Made by a program: the position numbers and the translations under genes. 64,000 nt of DNA, from positions 4,373,501 to 4,437,500 of the forward strand of contig NZ_CP083951.1 of the NCBI RefSeq assembly GCF_006440675.2, in the 5' to 3' direction. Of the stretch, positions 1 to 8,993 are shown piece after piece (position 1 is the first letter of the stretch; the number at the start of each line of letters is the position of its first letter). The notes under the pieces are model-generated. The model ran no database searches. It was not told the origin of the DNA and saw only the letters and a list, made by a program, of their open reading frames with translations. This stretch comes from Mesorhizobium sp. B2-8-5 (GTDB lineage Bacteria; Pseudomonadota; Alphaproteobacteria; Rhizobiales; Rhizobiaceae).

Positions 1-1
1 C

Positions 2-343
2 ATGGTCGATGGCGAACCGAAGGTGCGCCTGCTGGGCGAGACCAAGGCCTTTCTGAACCCGATTTCGTGGGAAGAGCCATTCGGCAATGCGCCGGTCGAA
101 TCGATGCTGTGCGGCACGCCGGTCCTCACGACGGCACGCGGCGCGCTGCCCGAAACCGTCGATGCCGACACCGGCCGTTTCTTCGACACGGATGAGGAGT
201 TTGCGCGCGGCTTCGGCGAAATTGGCGGTTTGCCAGCGCAAAGATGCCGCGAATCCGCGGCAGACAGGTTTCCGATCGAGAAGGCCGCAAAAGCCTATGT
301 CGAGCTCTACCACCGCATTCTTGATGGCGAAGCGCTTCCGTGA
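2..343 (+). CDS. Glycosyltransferase family 4, C-terminal fragment
   Basis: Only the last 113 residues lie in the window; the gene runs off the left edge. The fragment has the nucleotide-sugar-binding signature of GT4 (GT-B fold) enzymes: EEPFGNAPVESMLCGTPVLTT, an acidic residue and a conserved Glu seven residues apart, followed by GALPET. Such enzymes transfer a sugar from a nucleotide donor to polysaccharide or lipid acceptors. The stop lies 6 bases before the GT9 gene, so the two are probably one operon for surface-glycan synthesis. Donor and acceptor cannot be told from this piece. Confidence 0.85.
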   Translation: MVDGEPKVRLLGETKAFLNPISWEEPFGNAPVESMLCGTPVLTTARGALPETVDADTGRFFDTDEEFARGFGEIGGLPAQRCRESAADRFPIEKAAKAYVELYHRILDGEALP

Positions 344-349
344 CAAATC

Positions 350-1423
350 ATGCAGGCATTTCCCGTCGGCGATGGCCGTTCCGGATCGAGAAGGTATCGC
401 GCATTGCGCCCCATCCTGGTTTTCTGTCTGCCGGCGATCGGTGACTTCATCCGCTGCCACGCGGCTATCCAGATCATCGCCGAGAGATCCCCGGGGCAGC
501 CGATCGATATCATCACCTCGAGGATCGCCGCGCCGCTGGCGCGGCTGATGCCGCATGTTCGCAAGGTCTGGATAGCGGAGAAGGACTGGAAGCCAGGGCT
601 GAAAGAGCGGGCGCGCCTGTCGCGAAAACTGCGCGAAGAGGATTATCAGGCGGCCTATATGCTCACCAGCAGCACCAAAGCTTCGCTGGTGCCGTGGCTT
701 GCCGGAATACCGGAGCGCGTTGGCTATCCGCGCGAGTTCCAGTTCGGCATCGTCAACCGCCTGCCCGCCGGCTGGCTGAAAGCGATGGTGGCCTTCGGCC
801 CGCGCAAAACGCGGCTGGCGGAACAGGTCTGCGCAATCGCACGTCTCGGCAAAAGGCCAGCCGAAGACGGGCCGTTGCCGGCTCCGCAATTGGTGGTCTC
901 CGCCGAGGAGCTTTCCGGTTGGCGTCGGCGCAATGGCGTCGACCCGGACAGGCCGGCGCTCGCGCTTTACACTTCGGATTTTGCCAACAAGCGCTCATGG
1001 CCGATCGAACGCTTCGTCTCGATCGCGCGCGACCATGCTGCCCGCGGTTGGTCGGTTTGGCTGATCGGCGGGCCGCGCGAGCGGCAGGCCGCGGCGGAAA
1101 TAAAGGCGCGACTGCCTGAGGCGATCGATTTCACCTCCACACCCGATATTGCGGAAGCGATGTGCCAGATCGCGGCCTCGACCGTCTTTCTCGGCGTCGA
1201 CGGCGGCATTTCCCATGCCGCCGGCGCGCTGGGCGGTCCGTGCGTGCTCATCTACGGTTCGAACCGAGCCTATGTGCACGGTCCGGTCAACGGGCAGGTG
1301 ATCTTCCTCGAGCCGCCGATTTCGACGCCGGGTTGGGTGGAGAACACGCGCGCGGTGACCGAAGACAGGGTTCGCGAGGCGCTCGCGGCAGCGATCCGAA
1401 AAAACGCGCCGCAATTCGCCTGA
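350..1423 (+). CDS. Glycosyltransferase family 9 (heptosyltransferase-like)
   Basis: The 357-residue product matches the ADP-heptose:LPS heptosyltransferase fold. After a basic N-terminal tail comes ILVFCLPAIGDFIRCHAAIQ, the usual GT9 N-terminal strand-loop (normally xxGDxL). The C-terminal half has the donor-site motifs WPIERFVSIA, LIGGPRER and FLGVDGGISHAAGALG. It starts with ATG 6 bases after the preceding GT4 gene, which suggests a shared transcript. Likely role is adding a sugar to lipopolysaccharide core or a related glycan at the inner membrane. Family confidence is good; the substrate is unknown. Confidence 0.82.
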   Translation: MQAFPVGDGRSGSRRYRALRPILVFCLPAIGDFIRCHAAIQIIAERSPGQPIDIITSRIAAPLARLMPHVRKVWIAEKDWKPGLKERARLSRKLREEDYQAAYMLTSSTKASLVPWLAGIPERVGYPREFQFGIVNRLPAGWLKAMVAFGPRKTRLAEQVCAIARLGKRPAEDGPLPAPQLVVSAEELSGWRRRNGVDPDRPALALYTSDFANKRSWPIERFVSIARDHAARGWSVWLIGGPRERQAAAEIKARLPEAIDFTSTPDIAEAMCQIAASTVFLGVDGGISHAAGALGGPCVLIYGSNRAYVHGPVNGQVIFLEPPISTPGWVENTRAVTEDRVREALAAAIRKNAPQFA

Positions 1424-1424
1424 C

Positions 1425-3431
1425 TTATTCCTCGGCCGCCGCTCCGAAACCCGCACCCGTGCTCGCGTGAGCCGTGGTCGCCCATGGCGTCGCGTGGTTG
1501 TCGATGCGCATCTGGAAAATGAAATAGGTCGGCGAGCAGAAACCTATGCCTTTGACCTTGCCGGCGCCCGGCGTGTCCGCCGCCAGCGACTGGCACATAT
1601 AGTCCTCGCGGCAGAAATGATCGGCCGAGCACGCCGGGCGGTTGCCGTGGTTGACGGCGCCACCGAGACATTGGTCGAAATTGTTGGTGGCCACGCAGAT
1701 GTCGAACTTCTTGCCGCCGACCAGTCCGCAGATCTCGCTGGGCATCGGCTTGCCGGGTTTGAAGGCGGCGAAGGCGCGATCCTTGTCATCGCAGGCGCGA
1801 TAGGCGAAGCCGCCTGGAACGCCGATCTTCGGCGGCCGGCAGGTATAGGCGGTGCGCGAGATCGCCGGCGCGAAGGCAGCGAACTGGCCGGTGATCTTGT
1901 AGCGGTCGTTGAAAGGCTGTGCGCTGTTGCTGGCGATAGTTCCGGTCAGGCATGGGTGGCCGGAAAATATTTTGTCGCTCTCCCTGGGCAGCAGGCATTG
2001 CGCCAATTTGGTTCTTACGCCCGAAGCGGTGGCGATCGGCATACAAACCGTGCCGGCGCCGCATTGCCAGGTGCCGCCGAAGCGACTTGCGTCTTCCGGC
2101 ATCAGGCATGGCATCGCCGTTTCGGCCGGCGTGTAATCGACCTCTCCTGCATCTTTCCAGGCGGCTGGCGGGGCGAAGGAGAGCGGGCGGAAGCGGTTGG
2201 GCTCCTTGCCCTCGGCGGTCGCCTTGAGCCACGCCTCGCGGCGCGGGATCTCGGCATGCAGATGCGGCGAGATGCCGACCTCAAGGCGGTTCAACGGTGA
2301 GGTCGTGGCGTCGTCCAGACCGATGAAATGGAAGCCGGCGGTCGAGCCCGCCTGATGGCAGCCCTGGCAGGCGCCGTTGTCGAGTCGCTCGACCAGAGCT
2401 TCCGGCGTGCGTACCAGTTTCAGATTGGAATAGTCGAGCCCGGCAAAGTCCTTCGGGTCGAACAACGGCGTGAACGGATGATTGGCCTGCCTGGCGCTGC
2501 CGAAGGTCGACCAGGAGATGACTTTCCGGGCGAGAAATTCATCCGGGATTTCGTAGACGCCGAGATCGACGGCCGCGGCACTGGCGCGAACATAGTCGGC
2601 AAGCCGTGCCTTGAGCTCAGCATCCTCGGCAAGCCGGGCCGTGTCCGGCGTATTTTCCAGCGGCTTCTCGCCGACCGCCGAACCATCGATGCCGAAGATG
2701 CGCATCAGGTAAGCGGCCTGCCCGCCGAACTCGGTTTCCTGGCCGGAAGGAAAGCGCACAACCTGCGCGTTGAGCTCGAGCTGCTTGAAGGAAAGGTTAG
2801 TCTTCTCGAGCGGCCCGCCGGTCAGCCAGCCGGCATCGACCGTTTCGTCGAGCTGCGGCGTCCAGCGGCCGGCAGCGCCCACGCAGCCGCCATCGGCGTC
2901 TTGAGCGACGCGGTATATCGCGCTGAAGTTGAACGGCAGGCGCGAGGCCAGTTGCTTGCCGTTCTTCTTGAAGCTGTAGGCCAGGCGATAGATGAACCGC
3001 ACCTCGCCGCAGCTCGTCTCGTTGCCAAGTGCTGCGAAGTCGCGCCGGTCGAGCCGGTTGACGACGCCGACAAGGCGGAAGCGCGCCGCGTTCGTCTTCA
3101 GCCAGCGCATGTCGATGATGCGGCCGACATTGCCGTCGGTCACTTCATAGAGAGTGCGGCCGCCAGCCTTCATTTCGCCGCGCAACGCGGCGACATCGCC
3201 GGCCACCGTGTCGACGATGGCGTGGTAGGCGGGTGCCTCATCGTAGAGGGATTTCAGGTCGTCGCTGCCGTCGACGCCGAACAGGCCGGCGAAACCGTAT
3301 CCCCTGGCGTCGAGCGTGGCGAGGATGCGCGGGTCGTCGACGATGATGATCGGGCGGTCGGCGGCGCGCGCCGACTGCGTAGCGGATAGAGCCAGGAGAA
3401 GGACTACGATAGAGAGCACCAGCCGTTTCAT
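1425..3431 (-). CDS. Secreted protein of unknown function with one CxxCH haem motif
   Basis: I do not recognise the family. The 668-residue product starts at an ATG that overlaps the nnr stop (ATGA), so translation is probably coupled. Residues 1-23 form a clear signal peptide ending in ARA. The mature protein is cysteine-rich, especially in the last 200 residues, which suggests disulphides in the periplasm or outside. At residues 355-359 lies CQGCH, the c-type haem attachment motif, followed by a region rich in His and aromatic residues. A longer in-frame reading exists upstream but overlaps nnr and would bury the signal peptide. Function could be electron transfer or redox sensing; that is inference. 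Confidence 0.75.
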   Translation of the reverse strand: MKRLVLSIVVLLLALSATQSARAADRPIIIVDDPRILATLDARGYGFAGLFGVDGSDDLKSLYDEAPAYHAIVDTVAGDVAALRGEMKAGGRTLYEVTDGNVGRIIDMRWLKTNAARFRLVGVVNRLDRRDFAALGNETSCGEVRFIYRLAYSFKKNGKQLASRLPFNFSAIYRVAQDADGGCVGAAGRWTPQLDETVDAGWLTGGPLEKTNLSFKQLELNAQVVRFPSGQETEFGGQAAYLMRIFGIDGSAVGEKPLENTPDTARLAEDAELKARLADYVRASAAAVDLGVYEIPDEFLARKVISWSTFGSARQANHPFTPLFDPKDFAGLDYSNLKLVRTPEALVERLDNGACQGCHQAGSTAGFHFIGLDDATTSPLNRLEVGISPHLHAEIPRREAWLKATAEGKEPNRFRPLSFAPPAAWKDAGEVDYTPAETAMPCLMPEDASRFGGTWQCGAGTVCMPIATASGVRTKLAQCLLPRESDKIFSGHPCLTGTIASNSAQPFNDRYKITGQFAAFAPAISRTAYTCRPPKIGVPGGFAYRACDDKDRAFAAFKPGKPMPSEICGLVGGKKFDICVATNNFDQCLGGAVNHGNRPACSADHFCREDYMCQSLAADTPGAGKVKGIGFCSPTYFIFQMRIDNHATPWATTAHASTGAGFGAAAEE

Positions 3432-4945
3432 CGGACCGCGCTCTCCGCCAGTTCGCGAAGAACCGGCACCATGGCCAGAGGCAGGTCTTCGGCTATCAAA
3501 CCCGGCCCAAAACGGCTGCCGGCCTCGGCGTGGATCCAGACGCCGGCGCAAGCCGCTTCGAAGGCCGGCATGCCTTGCGCGAGAAGCCCGGCAATGATGC
3601 CCGCCAGCACGTCGCCCGAGCCGGCGGTGGCGAGCCAGGGCGCGCCATTGCTGTTGATCGCGGTGCGGCCATCCGGCGAGGCGATCACGCTGTCGGCGCC
3701 CTTGTAGACGATCACTGCGTTGGCGCGTCGCGCAGCTTCGCGCGCCTTGGCCAGTTTGGACAGAGCTTTGTCACCCGCAATGTCCGCAAACAGCCTGCCG
3801 AACTCGCCTTCATGTGGCGTCATGATCAGGGCCGGCGCGCCAGCCCTGCCGGCTGTCTCGAACAGCGTCGCGGCCGCGTTGCGAAAAGACGTGATGCCGT
3901 CGGCGTCGAGCACGAGGCCCTCGACGCCGCCGTCCTGGCGGTTCTTGGCGAGCACGGCAAGGGTGAAATCGCGCGCCTTGTCGCCGATGCCGAAACCGGG
4001 GCCGAGGACGAAGGCGGATGGTCTGCGATCGCCGATAAGGTCATGCACATCTTCGATCGCATCGACCTTGCGCAGCATGATCGAGGTCAGATGCGCCGCG
4101 TTGATCTGCATGGCGTTCGCCGGCGAGAGCACGGTGACAGCCCCTGCCCCGCTTCGGGCTGCCGCAAGCGCCGAAAGGCGCGCCGCGCCCGTCGCGGATG
4201 GGCCGCCCGAAAAGACGCTCGTGTGGCCGCGCTTGTATTTGTGCGCGTCGACGGCCGGCGCGGGAAAGGTCGCGATCCAGAGCGCGGGTCGATTCTCGAA
4301 GGCTCGCGGCGCGACAGCGTCGATAATCTCGTCACGAATGCCGATGTCGGCCAACACAATCTCGCCGCATCGCTCTCGGCCCGGCAGAAGCAGGTGCCCG
4401 GGCTTCTTTCGCGCGAACGTCACCGTGAGGAGCGCGCGAAATGCCGGGCCGAGGACTTCGCCGCTTTCGCCGGAGACGCCCGAAGGCAGGTCGATCGCGA
4501 CAACCGGCAGGTTCATCGCCGTCACGATGTCGACCGCGCCTTTGGCGTCGCCGGATAGCGGCTTCGACAAGCCTGCGCCATAGATCGCATCGACAACCAG
4601 CGAGCCAGCCTCCGCGGAGAAGGCCGAAAGCAGGTGCCGTTCCAGAGTGCAGTCAGCCGCCGCAAGCGCGGCATCGCTGCCTGCCCGCGGTTCGCCGGAT
4701 GTCCACAGAGCTACATCCACGCCCGCCTCGGCCAGCAGCCGCGCCACGACATAGCCGTCGCCGCCATTGTTGCCGGGGCCGCACAACACATGCACCCTCG
4801 TTGCGGCCGGATAACGCGCCAGCGCGACGGCAGCGACCGCCTCCCCGGCACGTTGCATCAAGCGATAGCCGTCGAGCGGACCGGCCGCGATTGCCAGTCT
4901 GTCGGCCTCGGCCATTTCGGCCGGCGATAGAAGTTCATTGTGCAT
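3428..4945 (-). CDS. nnr: Bifunctional NAD(P)H-hydrate epimerase / ADP-dependent dehydratase
   Basis: This enzyme repairs hydrated NAD(P)H in the cytoplasm. The N-terminal half is a YjeF_N epimerase domain (PAEMAEADRLA, VLCGPGNNGGDGYVVARLL, IDLPSGVSGESG). The C-terminal half is the ribokinase-like dehydratase (GGPSATGAARLSALAAARSGAG, TPHEGEFGRLF, and the catalytic ATAGSGDVLAGIIAGLL with its conserved Asp). I chose the start MHNELLSP because the family's conserved N-terminal helix follows directly; two in-frame ATGs lie further upstream (4963 and 4999). Its stop overlaps the start of the CxxCH protein by ATGA. It sits beside glnB, as in many alphaproteobacteria. Confidence 0.93.
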   Translation of the reverse strand: MHNELLSPAEMAEADRLAIAAGPLDGYRLMQRAGEAVAAVALARYPAATRVHVLCGPGNNGGDGYVVARLLAEAGVDVALWTSGEPRAGSDAALAAADCTLERHLLSAFSAEAGSLVVDAIYGAGLSKPLSGDAKGAVDIVTAMNLPVVAIDLPSGVSGESGEVLGPAFRALLTVTFARKKPGHLLLPGRERCGEIVLADIGIRDEIIDAVAPRAFENRPALWIATFPAPAVDAHKYKRGHTSVFSGGPSATGAARLSALAAARSGAGAVTVLSPANAMQINAAHLTSIMLRKVDAIEDVHDLIGDRRPSAFVLGPGFGIGDKARDFTLAVLAKNRQDGGVEGLVLDADGITSFRNAAATLFETAGRAGAPALIMTPHEGEFGRLFADIAGDKALSKLAKAREAARRANAVIVYKGADSVIASPDGRTAINSNGAPWLATAGSGDVLAGIIAGLLAQGMPAFEAACAGVWIHAEAGSRFGPGLIAEDLPLAMVPVLRELAESAVR

Positions 4946-5106
4946 GGGATTGCCGATCTCCATACGATCAAGCATTGTCCAGTTTTCGGTTCGAAGCAAA
5001 CCAGCGCGATTGCGGCATTATCTTGCACATGCCGTCGCGTCCGAGAGGGGTTCTGCTTGCAAGTTGCGCTGTCTGCCCATTTTTTGTGCAGAGGTGAGGA
5101 GGAGCG

Positions 5107-5633
<527 letters not shown>

Positions 5634-5679
5634 CCGACCTTCAATCATTCCGGACGTCATCACACAGGGAAGAAATGAC

Positions 5680-7089
5680 ATGACGACAGCCAAAGACATC
5701 ATGAAGCAGATCAAGGACAACGACGTGAAATTCGTCGACCTGCGCTTCACCGATCCGCGGGGCAAGCTGCAACATGTGACGATGGATGTCGTCGAGGTCG
5801 AGGAAGACATGTTTGCCGACGGCGTCATGTTCGACGGCTCCTCGATCGCCGGCTGGAAGGCGATCAACGAGTCCGACATGGTGCTGATGCCGGACACGGA
5901 TACGGTCCACATGGATCCGTTCTTCGCGCAGTCGACCATGGTCATCCTGTGCGACATCCTCGATCCGGTCTCGGGCGAAGCCTATAACCGCGATCCGCGC
6001 GGCACCGCCAAGAAGGCCGAAGCCTATATGAAGTCCGAAGGCATCGGCGACACGATCTATGTCGGCCCGGAGGCCGAGTTCTTCGTGTTCGACGACGTCA
6101 AGTACAAGGCCGACCCCTACAACACCGGCTTCCGGTTGGATTCGACCGAACTGCCGTCCAACGACGACACCGATTACGAGACCGGCAATCTCGGCCACCG
6201 TCCGCGCATCAAGGGCGGCTATTTCCCGGTGCCGCCGATCGATTCTTGCCAGGACATGCGCTCCGAGATGCTGACCGTGCTCGCCGAAATGGGCGTGCGG
6301 GTCGAAAAGCACCACCATGAGGTCGCCGCCGCACAGCACGAGCTCGGCATCAAGTTCGACACGCTGGTGCGCAACGCCGACAAGATGCTGATCTACAAGT
6401 ATGTCGTGCACCAGGTCGCCAATGCCTACGGCAAGACGGCCACCTTCATGCCGAAGCCGGTGTTCGGCGACAACGGCTCGGGCATGCACGTCCACCAGTC
6501 GATCTGGAAGGGCGGCAAGCCGACCTTCGCCGGCAACGAATATGCCGGCCTGTCGGAGAGCTGCCTGTTCTACATCGGCGGTATCATCAAGCACGCCAAG
6601 GCGATCAACGCCTTCACCAACCCGCTCACCAACTCCTACAAGCGTCTGGTGCCCGGCTATGAGGCGCCGGTGCTGCTCGCCTATTCGGCGCGCAACCGCT
6701 CGGCCTCGTGCCGCATTCCGTTCGGCAACTCGCCGAAGTCGAAGCGCGTCGAGGTCCGCTTCCCCGATCCGGGCGCGAACCCCTATCTCGGCTTCGCCGC
6801 CATGCTGATGGCCGGTCTCGACGGCATCAAGAACAAGATCCATCCGGGGCAGCCGATGGACAAGGACCTCTATGATCTGCCGCCGAAGGAGTTGAAAAAG
6901 ATCCCGACCGTCTGCGGCTCGCTGCGCGAAGCGCTGCAGAGCCTCGACAAGGATCGCGGCTTCCTGAAGGCCGGCGGTGTCTTCGACGACGACCAGATCG
7001 ACTCTTACATCGAGCTCAAGATGGCCGAGGTCATGCGCTTCGAAATGACCCCGCACCCCGTCGAGTACGACATGTACTATTCGGTGTGA
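5680..7089 (+). CDS. glnA: Glutamine synthetase type I
   Basis: The dodecameric GSI makes glutamine from glutamate, ammonium and ATP. The 469-residue length fits the family. Visible signatures include the N-terminal [15 protein letters not shown] and [11 protein letters not shown], the ATP-region [24 protein letters not shown], and NRSASCRIP. The adenylylation Tyr lies in [10 protein letters not shown] near the C-terminus, so GlnE-type covalent control is expected. It follows glnB by 46 bases and is closed by a strong terminator. It works with GSII (glnII) nearby; having both enzymes is typical of rhizobia. Confidence 0.98.
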   Translation: MTTAKDIMKQIKDNDVKFVDLRFTDPRGKLQHVTMDVVEVEEDMFADGVMFDGSSIAGWKAINESDMVLMPDTDTVHMDPFFAQSTMVILCDILDPVSGEAYNRDPRGTAKKAEAYMKSEGIGDTIYVGPEAEFFVFDDVKYKADPYNTGFRLDSTELPSNDDTDYETGNLGHRPRIKGGYFPVPPIDSCQDMRSEMLTVLAEMGVRVEKHHHEVAAAQHELGIKFDTLVRNADKMLIYKYVVHQVANAYGKTATFMPKPVFGDNGSGMHVHQSIWKGGKPTFAGNEYAGLSESCLFYIGGIIKHAKAINAFTNPLTNSYKRLVPGYEAPVLLAYSARNRSASCRIPFGNSPKSKRVEVRFPDPGANPYLGFAAMLMAGLDGIKNKIHPGQPMDKDLYDLPPKELKKIPTVCGSLREALQSLDKDRGFLKAGGVFDDDQIDSYIELKMAEVMRFEMTPHPVEYDMYYSV

Positions 7090-7110
7090 GCGATCGCCTA
7101 AGCCACAAGG

Positions 7111-7145
7111 AAAAACCCCGGCGCAAAAAACGCTGGGGTTTTTGT
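7111..7145 (+). terminator. Rho-independent terminator after glnA
   Basis: AAAAACCCCGGCG pairs with CGCTGGGGTTTTT around a short A-rich loop, ending in a T run. It starts about 20 bases after the glnA stop and separates glnBA from the accessory cassette. Confidence 0.85.
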
Positions 7146-7224
7146 TTGGACAGACCGTCGGACGGACTGACGTCTAATGCAACGCGCTCCGCTCGGCCTG
7201 CAGTGCGTCCAGATACTGCCGGCG

Positions 7225-7370
7225 TTATTCGTCAGGCAGCTGTGACGCATCGCAAAGGGTCGGCATAGTCGATGCCAGCGGGCCTTCGACATCGATCCCG
7301 TAGCGGCCTGCGAGGACCGCCGCCACTTGATGCCCTACGGTTGCCCGGAAGGCTCCCAAAGCAATGAAAA
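7225..7370 (-). pseudogene. Likely original C-terminal end of the 7335-7754 gene, out of frame
   Basis: This stretch, read in the frame that continues from the four-T run, encodes about 47 residues with an amphipathic helix and a conserved-looking tail (GRYGIDVEGPLAS). It has no start or ribosome-binding site of its own. It is best explained as the displaced end of the upstream gene, through a real frameshift or a sequencing error. Confidence 0.4.
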
Positions 7371-7754
7371 GGCTGGGCGGGCATGGCTCCCGCGCCACTG
7401 ATAATCGAAGTGGCAATAATCCTCGTGCCCCTCATCATGGAACCGTCGCCCGGCTTCACGGATCGCGCGAAGAGGCACGACGGCGAACGCATCGGCGGAA
7501 AGCGCTTGAATGGTCTTGGTGCCCTCCTCGCGTATCTGGTGGATCGGATGACCCACCTCTGCCTCGGTCTCCATATCGAAGGGATTGTAGAGGACGCGTC
7601 GATCTTCGAGAAACATGAGGAAGCGGCGTACGATCTCGCTTTCGCCTAGTCCGGGGTCGGACCATTGGATGCCACCCAACGGAGTGCTGAACCCTGTCAC
7701 CTTGCGCGCCGTCGCGGCCGTCACCTTGCTTGATTTGCGGAAGAAGTTGCGCAT
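7335..7754 (-). CDS. Small protein of unknown function, probably frameshifted near its C-terminus
   Basis: The 139-residue product has motifs VTGFSTPLGGIQW and FLEDRRVLYNPFDMETE; I tentatively associate these with the DUF6650 family, without a search. It starts 5 bases after the protease stop, so the two are probably co-transcribed. The last 10 or so residues look random, while a different minus-strand frame below 7370 encodes a convincing end (ALGAFRATVGHQVAAV, then RYGIDVEGPLAS, stop at 7225). A one-base shift at the four-T run (complement of 7367-7370) would join them into about 176 residues. No membrane segment or signal peptide is visible. Confidence 0.6.
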   Translation of the reverse strand: MRNFFRKSSKVTAATARKVTGFSTPLGGIQWSDPGLGESEIVRRFLMFLEDRRVLYNPFDMETEAEVGHPIHQIREEGTKTIQALSADAFAVVPLRAIREAGRRFHDEGHEDYCHFDYQWRGSHARPAFSLLWEPSGQP

Positions 7755-7759
7755 GTCTA

Positions 7760-8815
7760 CTAGGCGTCCGGTATAAAGAGTTTGGGAATACCGTGTTCAC
7801 GATCCTTCACGAGGTCGAGCAGCGTCTTACCGTCGAAGACCCGGATAGGTATTCCCAATGAATGACCAAGCATAGATCCGTAGCCGAGACTGATAGGGCC
7901 TGACTCGTCTTCCCAACCCTTGCTGACGACGCCATGAACGTAAATTCGTTCGTCGTCGAAAATCGGACTCCCACTCATACCTGCCGGCAATTTCATTGAA
8001 GCCGAGAAGCAGGCTCCAGGAGTGGGGACCTGTCGTTTTTCCGCGTTGTCGGGGAACCTCTCTAAAACCGTCCCTTTCGAGACATGTAGTTCAAAGCGAA
8101 AATCCCCAGACGCTACGTTGGAATTTTCCATTGCAAGCCCGATATCTTGCATCCCTGAATAACCGACGGCGGTAGCCGACTTGCCTACGGCGATACCAAC
8201 TCCCCGCAGTCCGGGCTGGATCATTGGAAGCGGCTGGTGGGGAATCCCCTCGGCAAGCTGCGTAACCTTACACAAGGCGGTGTCAGAGGTAAGTTTGATC
8301 TCAACACCGCGAATGGGGAGTGGGAATGTAGTTCGTTCTCCGAGGAAACCGGCCCATTCAATGTCGCGGAAGACATAACCTTTGAATCCGGCCAATGGAC
8401 TCACCGGGAGCATAACGCCAAGCTTTAGCCGCCCGAAGTGCCATGTTTGTTCATCTACCTCTCGCGTGTTTCCATATTGGCGGTCGATCGGGTCGGTGAT
8501 CACATGCGCTGCCGTGATCAGAAGGCCTGTGCAGCTAATAAAAAAGCCAGTGCCTAAACATCGTAGGTGGGTCTCACCAGGCACATGCGCGACGATCGGC
8601 ACGATGCTCTGCGCGAGCACGGAATGGATTGTCCCAATGATGTTAGGGTGCGCGACGAACATGTCGTTCTCGATGGCGTAAAAGTCGGCGTCGGCCGCGT
8701 TTTTGGGTTTTAAAGGAACAGATGCCATCGCCTGAATTTCCCAGGCGCCATCCCCTCTCCTCCCGAAGAAAGGCTTGAAGATCTCCAAGTCGGATGAGTC
8801 TCGTCTGCTAATCAT
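7760..8815 (-). CDS. Trypsin-like (S1/HtrA-fold) serine protease, probably cytoplasmic
   Basis: Numbered from the alternative TTG at 8845, the catalytic triad is visible: His114 in GLLITAAHVI, Asp188 in SDTALCKV and Ser291 in AGMSGSPIF. The spacing fits a chymotrypsin fold. There is no PDZ domain, signal peptide or membrane segment, unlike the DegP protein at 18.8 kb, so it probably acts in the cytoplasm. I chose the first ATG (8815); TTG at 8845 and ATG at 8728 are other options, none with a strong ribosome-binding site. Codon use is more AT-rich than the neighbours, suggesting transfer. The small gene at 7335-7754 follows at 5 bases. Confidence 0.78.
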   Translation of the reverse strand: MISRRDSSDLEIFKPFFGRRGDGAWEIQAMASVPLKPKNAADADFYAIENDMFVAHPNIIGTIHSVLAQSIVPIVAHVPGETHLRCLGTGFFISCTGLLITAAHVITDPIDRQYGNTREVDEQTWHFGRLKLGVMLPVSPLAGFKGYVFRDIEWAGFLGERTTFPLPIRGVEIKLTSDTALCKVTQLAEGIPHQPLPMIQPGLRGVGIAVGKSATAVGYSGMQDIGLAMENSNVASGDFRFELHVSKGTVLERFPDNAEKRQVPTPGACFSASMKLPAGMSGSPIFDDERIYVHGVVSKGWEDESGPISLGYGSMLGHSLGIPIRVFDGKTLLDLVKDREHGIPKLFIPDA

Positions 8816-8861
8816 GTCGCGGGAGGGTGTCCCCCGTGCCGACAAAGATCAAGCAGGCGAA

Positions 8862-8904
8862 GGATAGCTGTGGAGGGATAGCTGTGGAGGGATGGTTTGT
8901 GGAG
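8862..8904. repeat. 14-base tandem repeat between divergent cassette genes
   Basis: GGATAGCTGTGGAG occurs twice head to tail (8862-8875, 8876-8889), followed by a degenerate third copy. It lies between the protease and the HEPN-like gene, where promoters or an operator would be expected. Confidence 0.8.
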
Positions 8905-8993
8905 ACCGGGAATCCATGCTGCGCGACGTCAGGTACGTCCACGCGGCTCCTGATCCGTGTTACCTAGCACCGTGGATAGGATGGAGGGCAGTT

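Noticed and set aside
2328..3389. 353-codon plus-strand frame opposite the CxxCH protein
   Set aside because: No domain and no start signal; the minus frame has a signal peptide and is coupled to nnr.
7086..7268. Short plus-strand frame after glnA
   Set aside because: It runs through the glnA terminator and has no domain or independent start signal.
8892..8993. ATG at 8892 as start of the HEPN-like gene
   Set aside because: Its GGAGG lies only one base away and the extra 34 residues look random; GTG at 8994 has a well-spaced GGAGGG.
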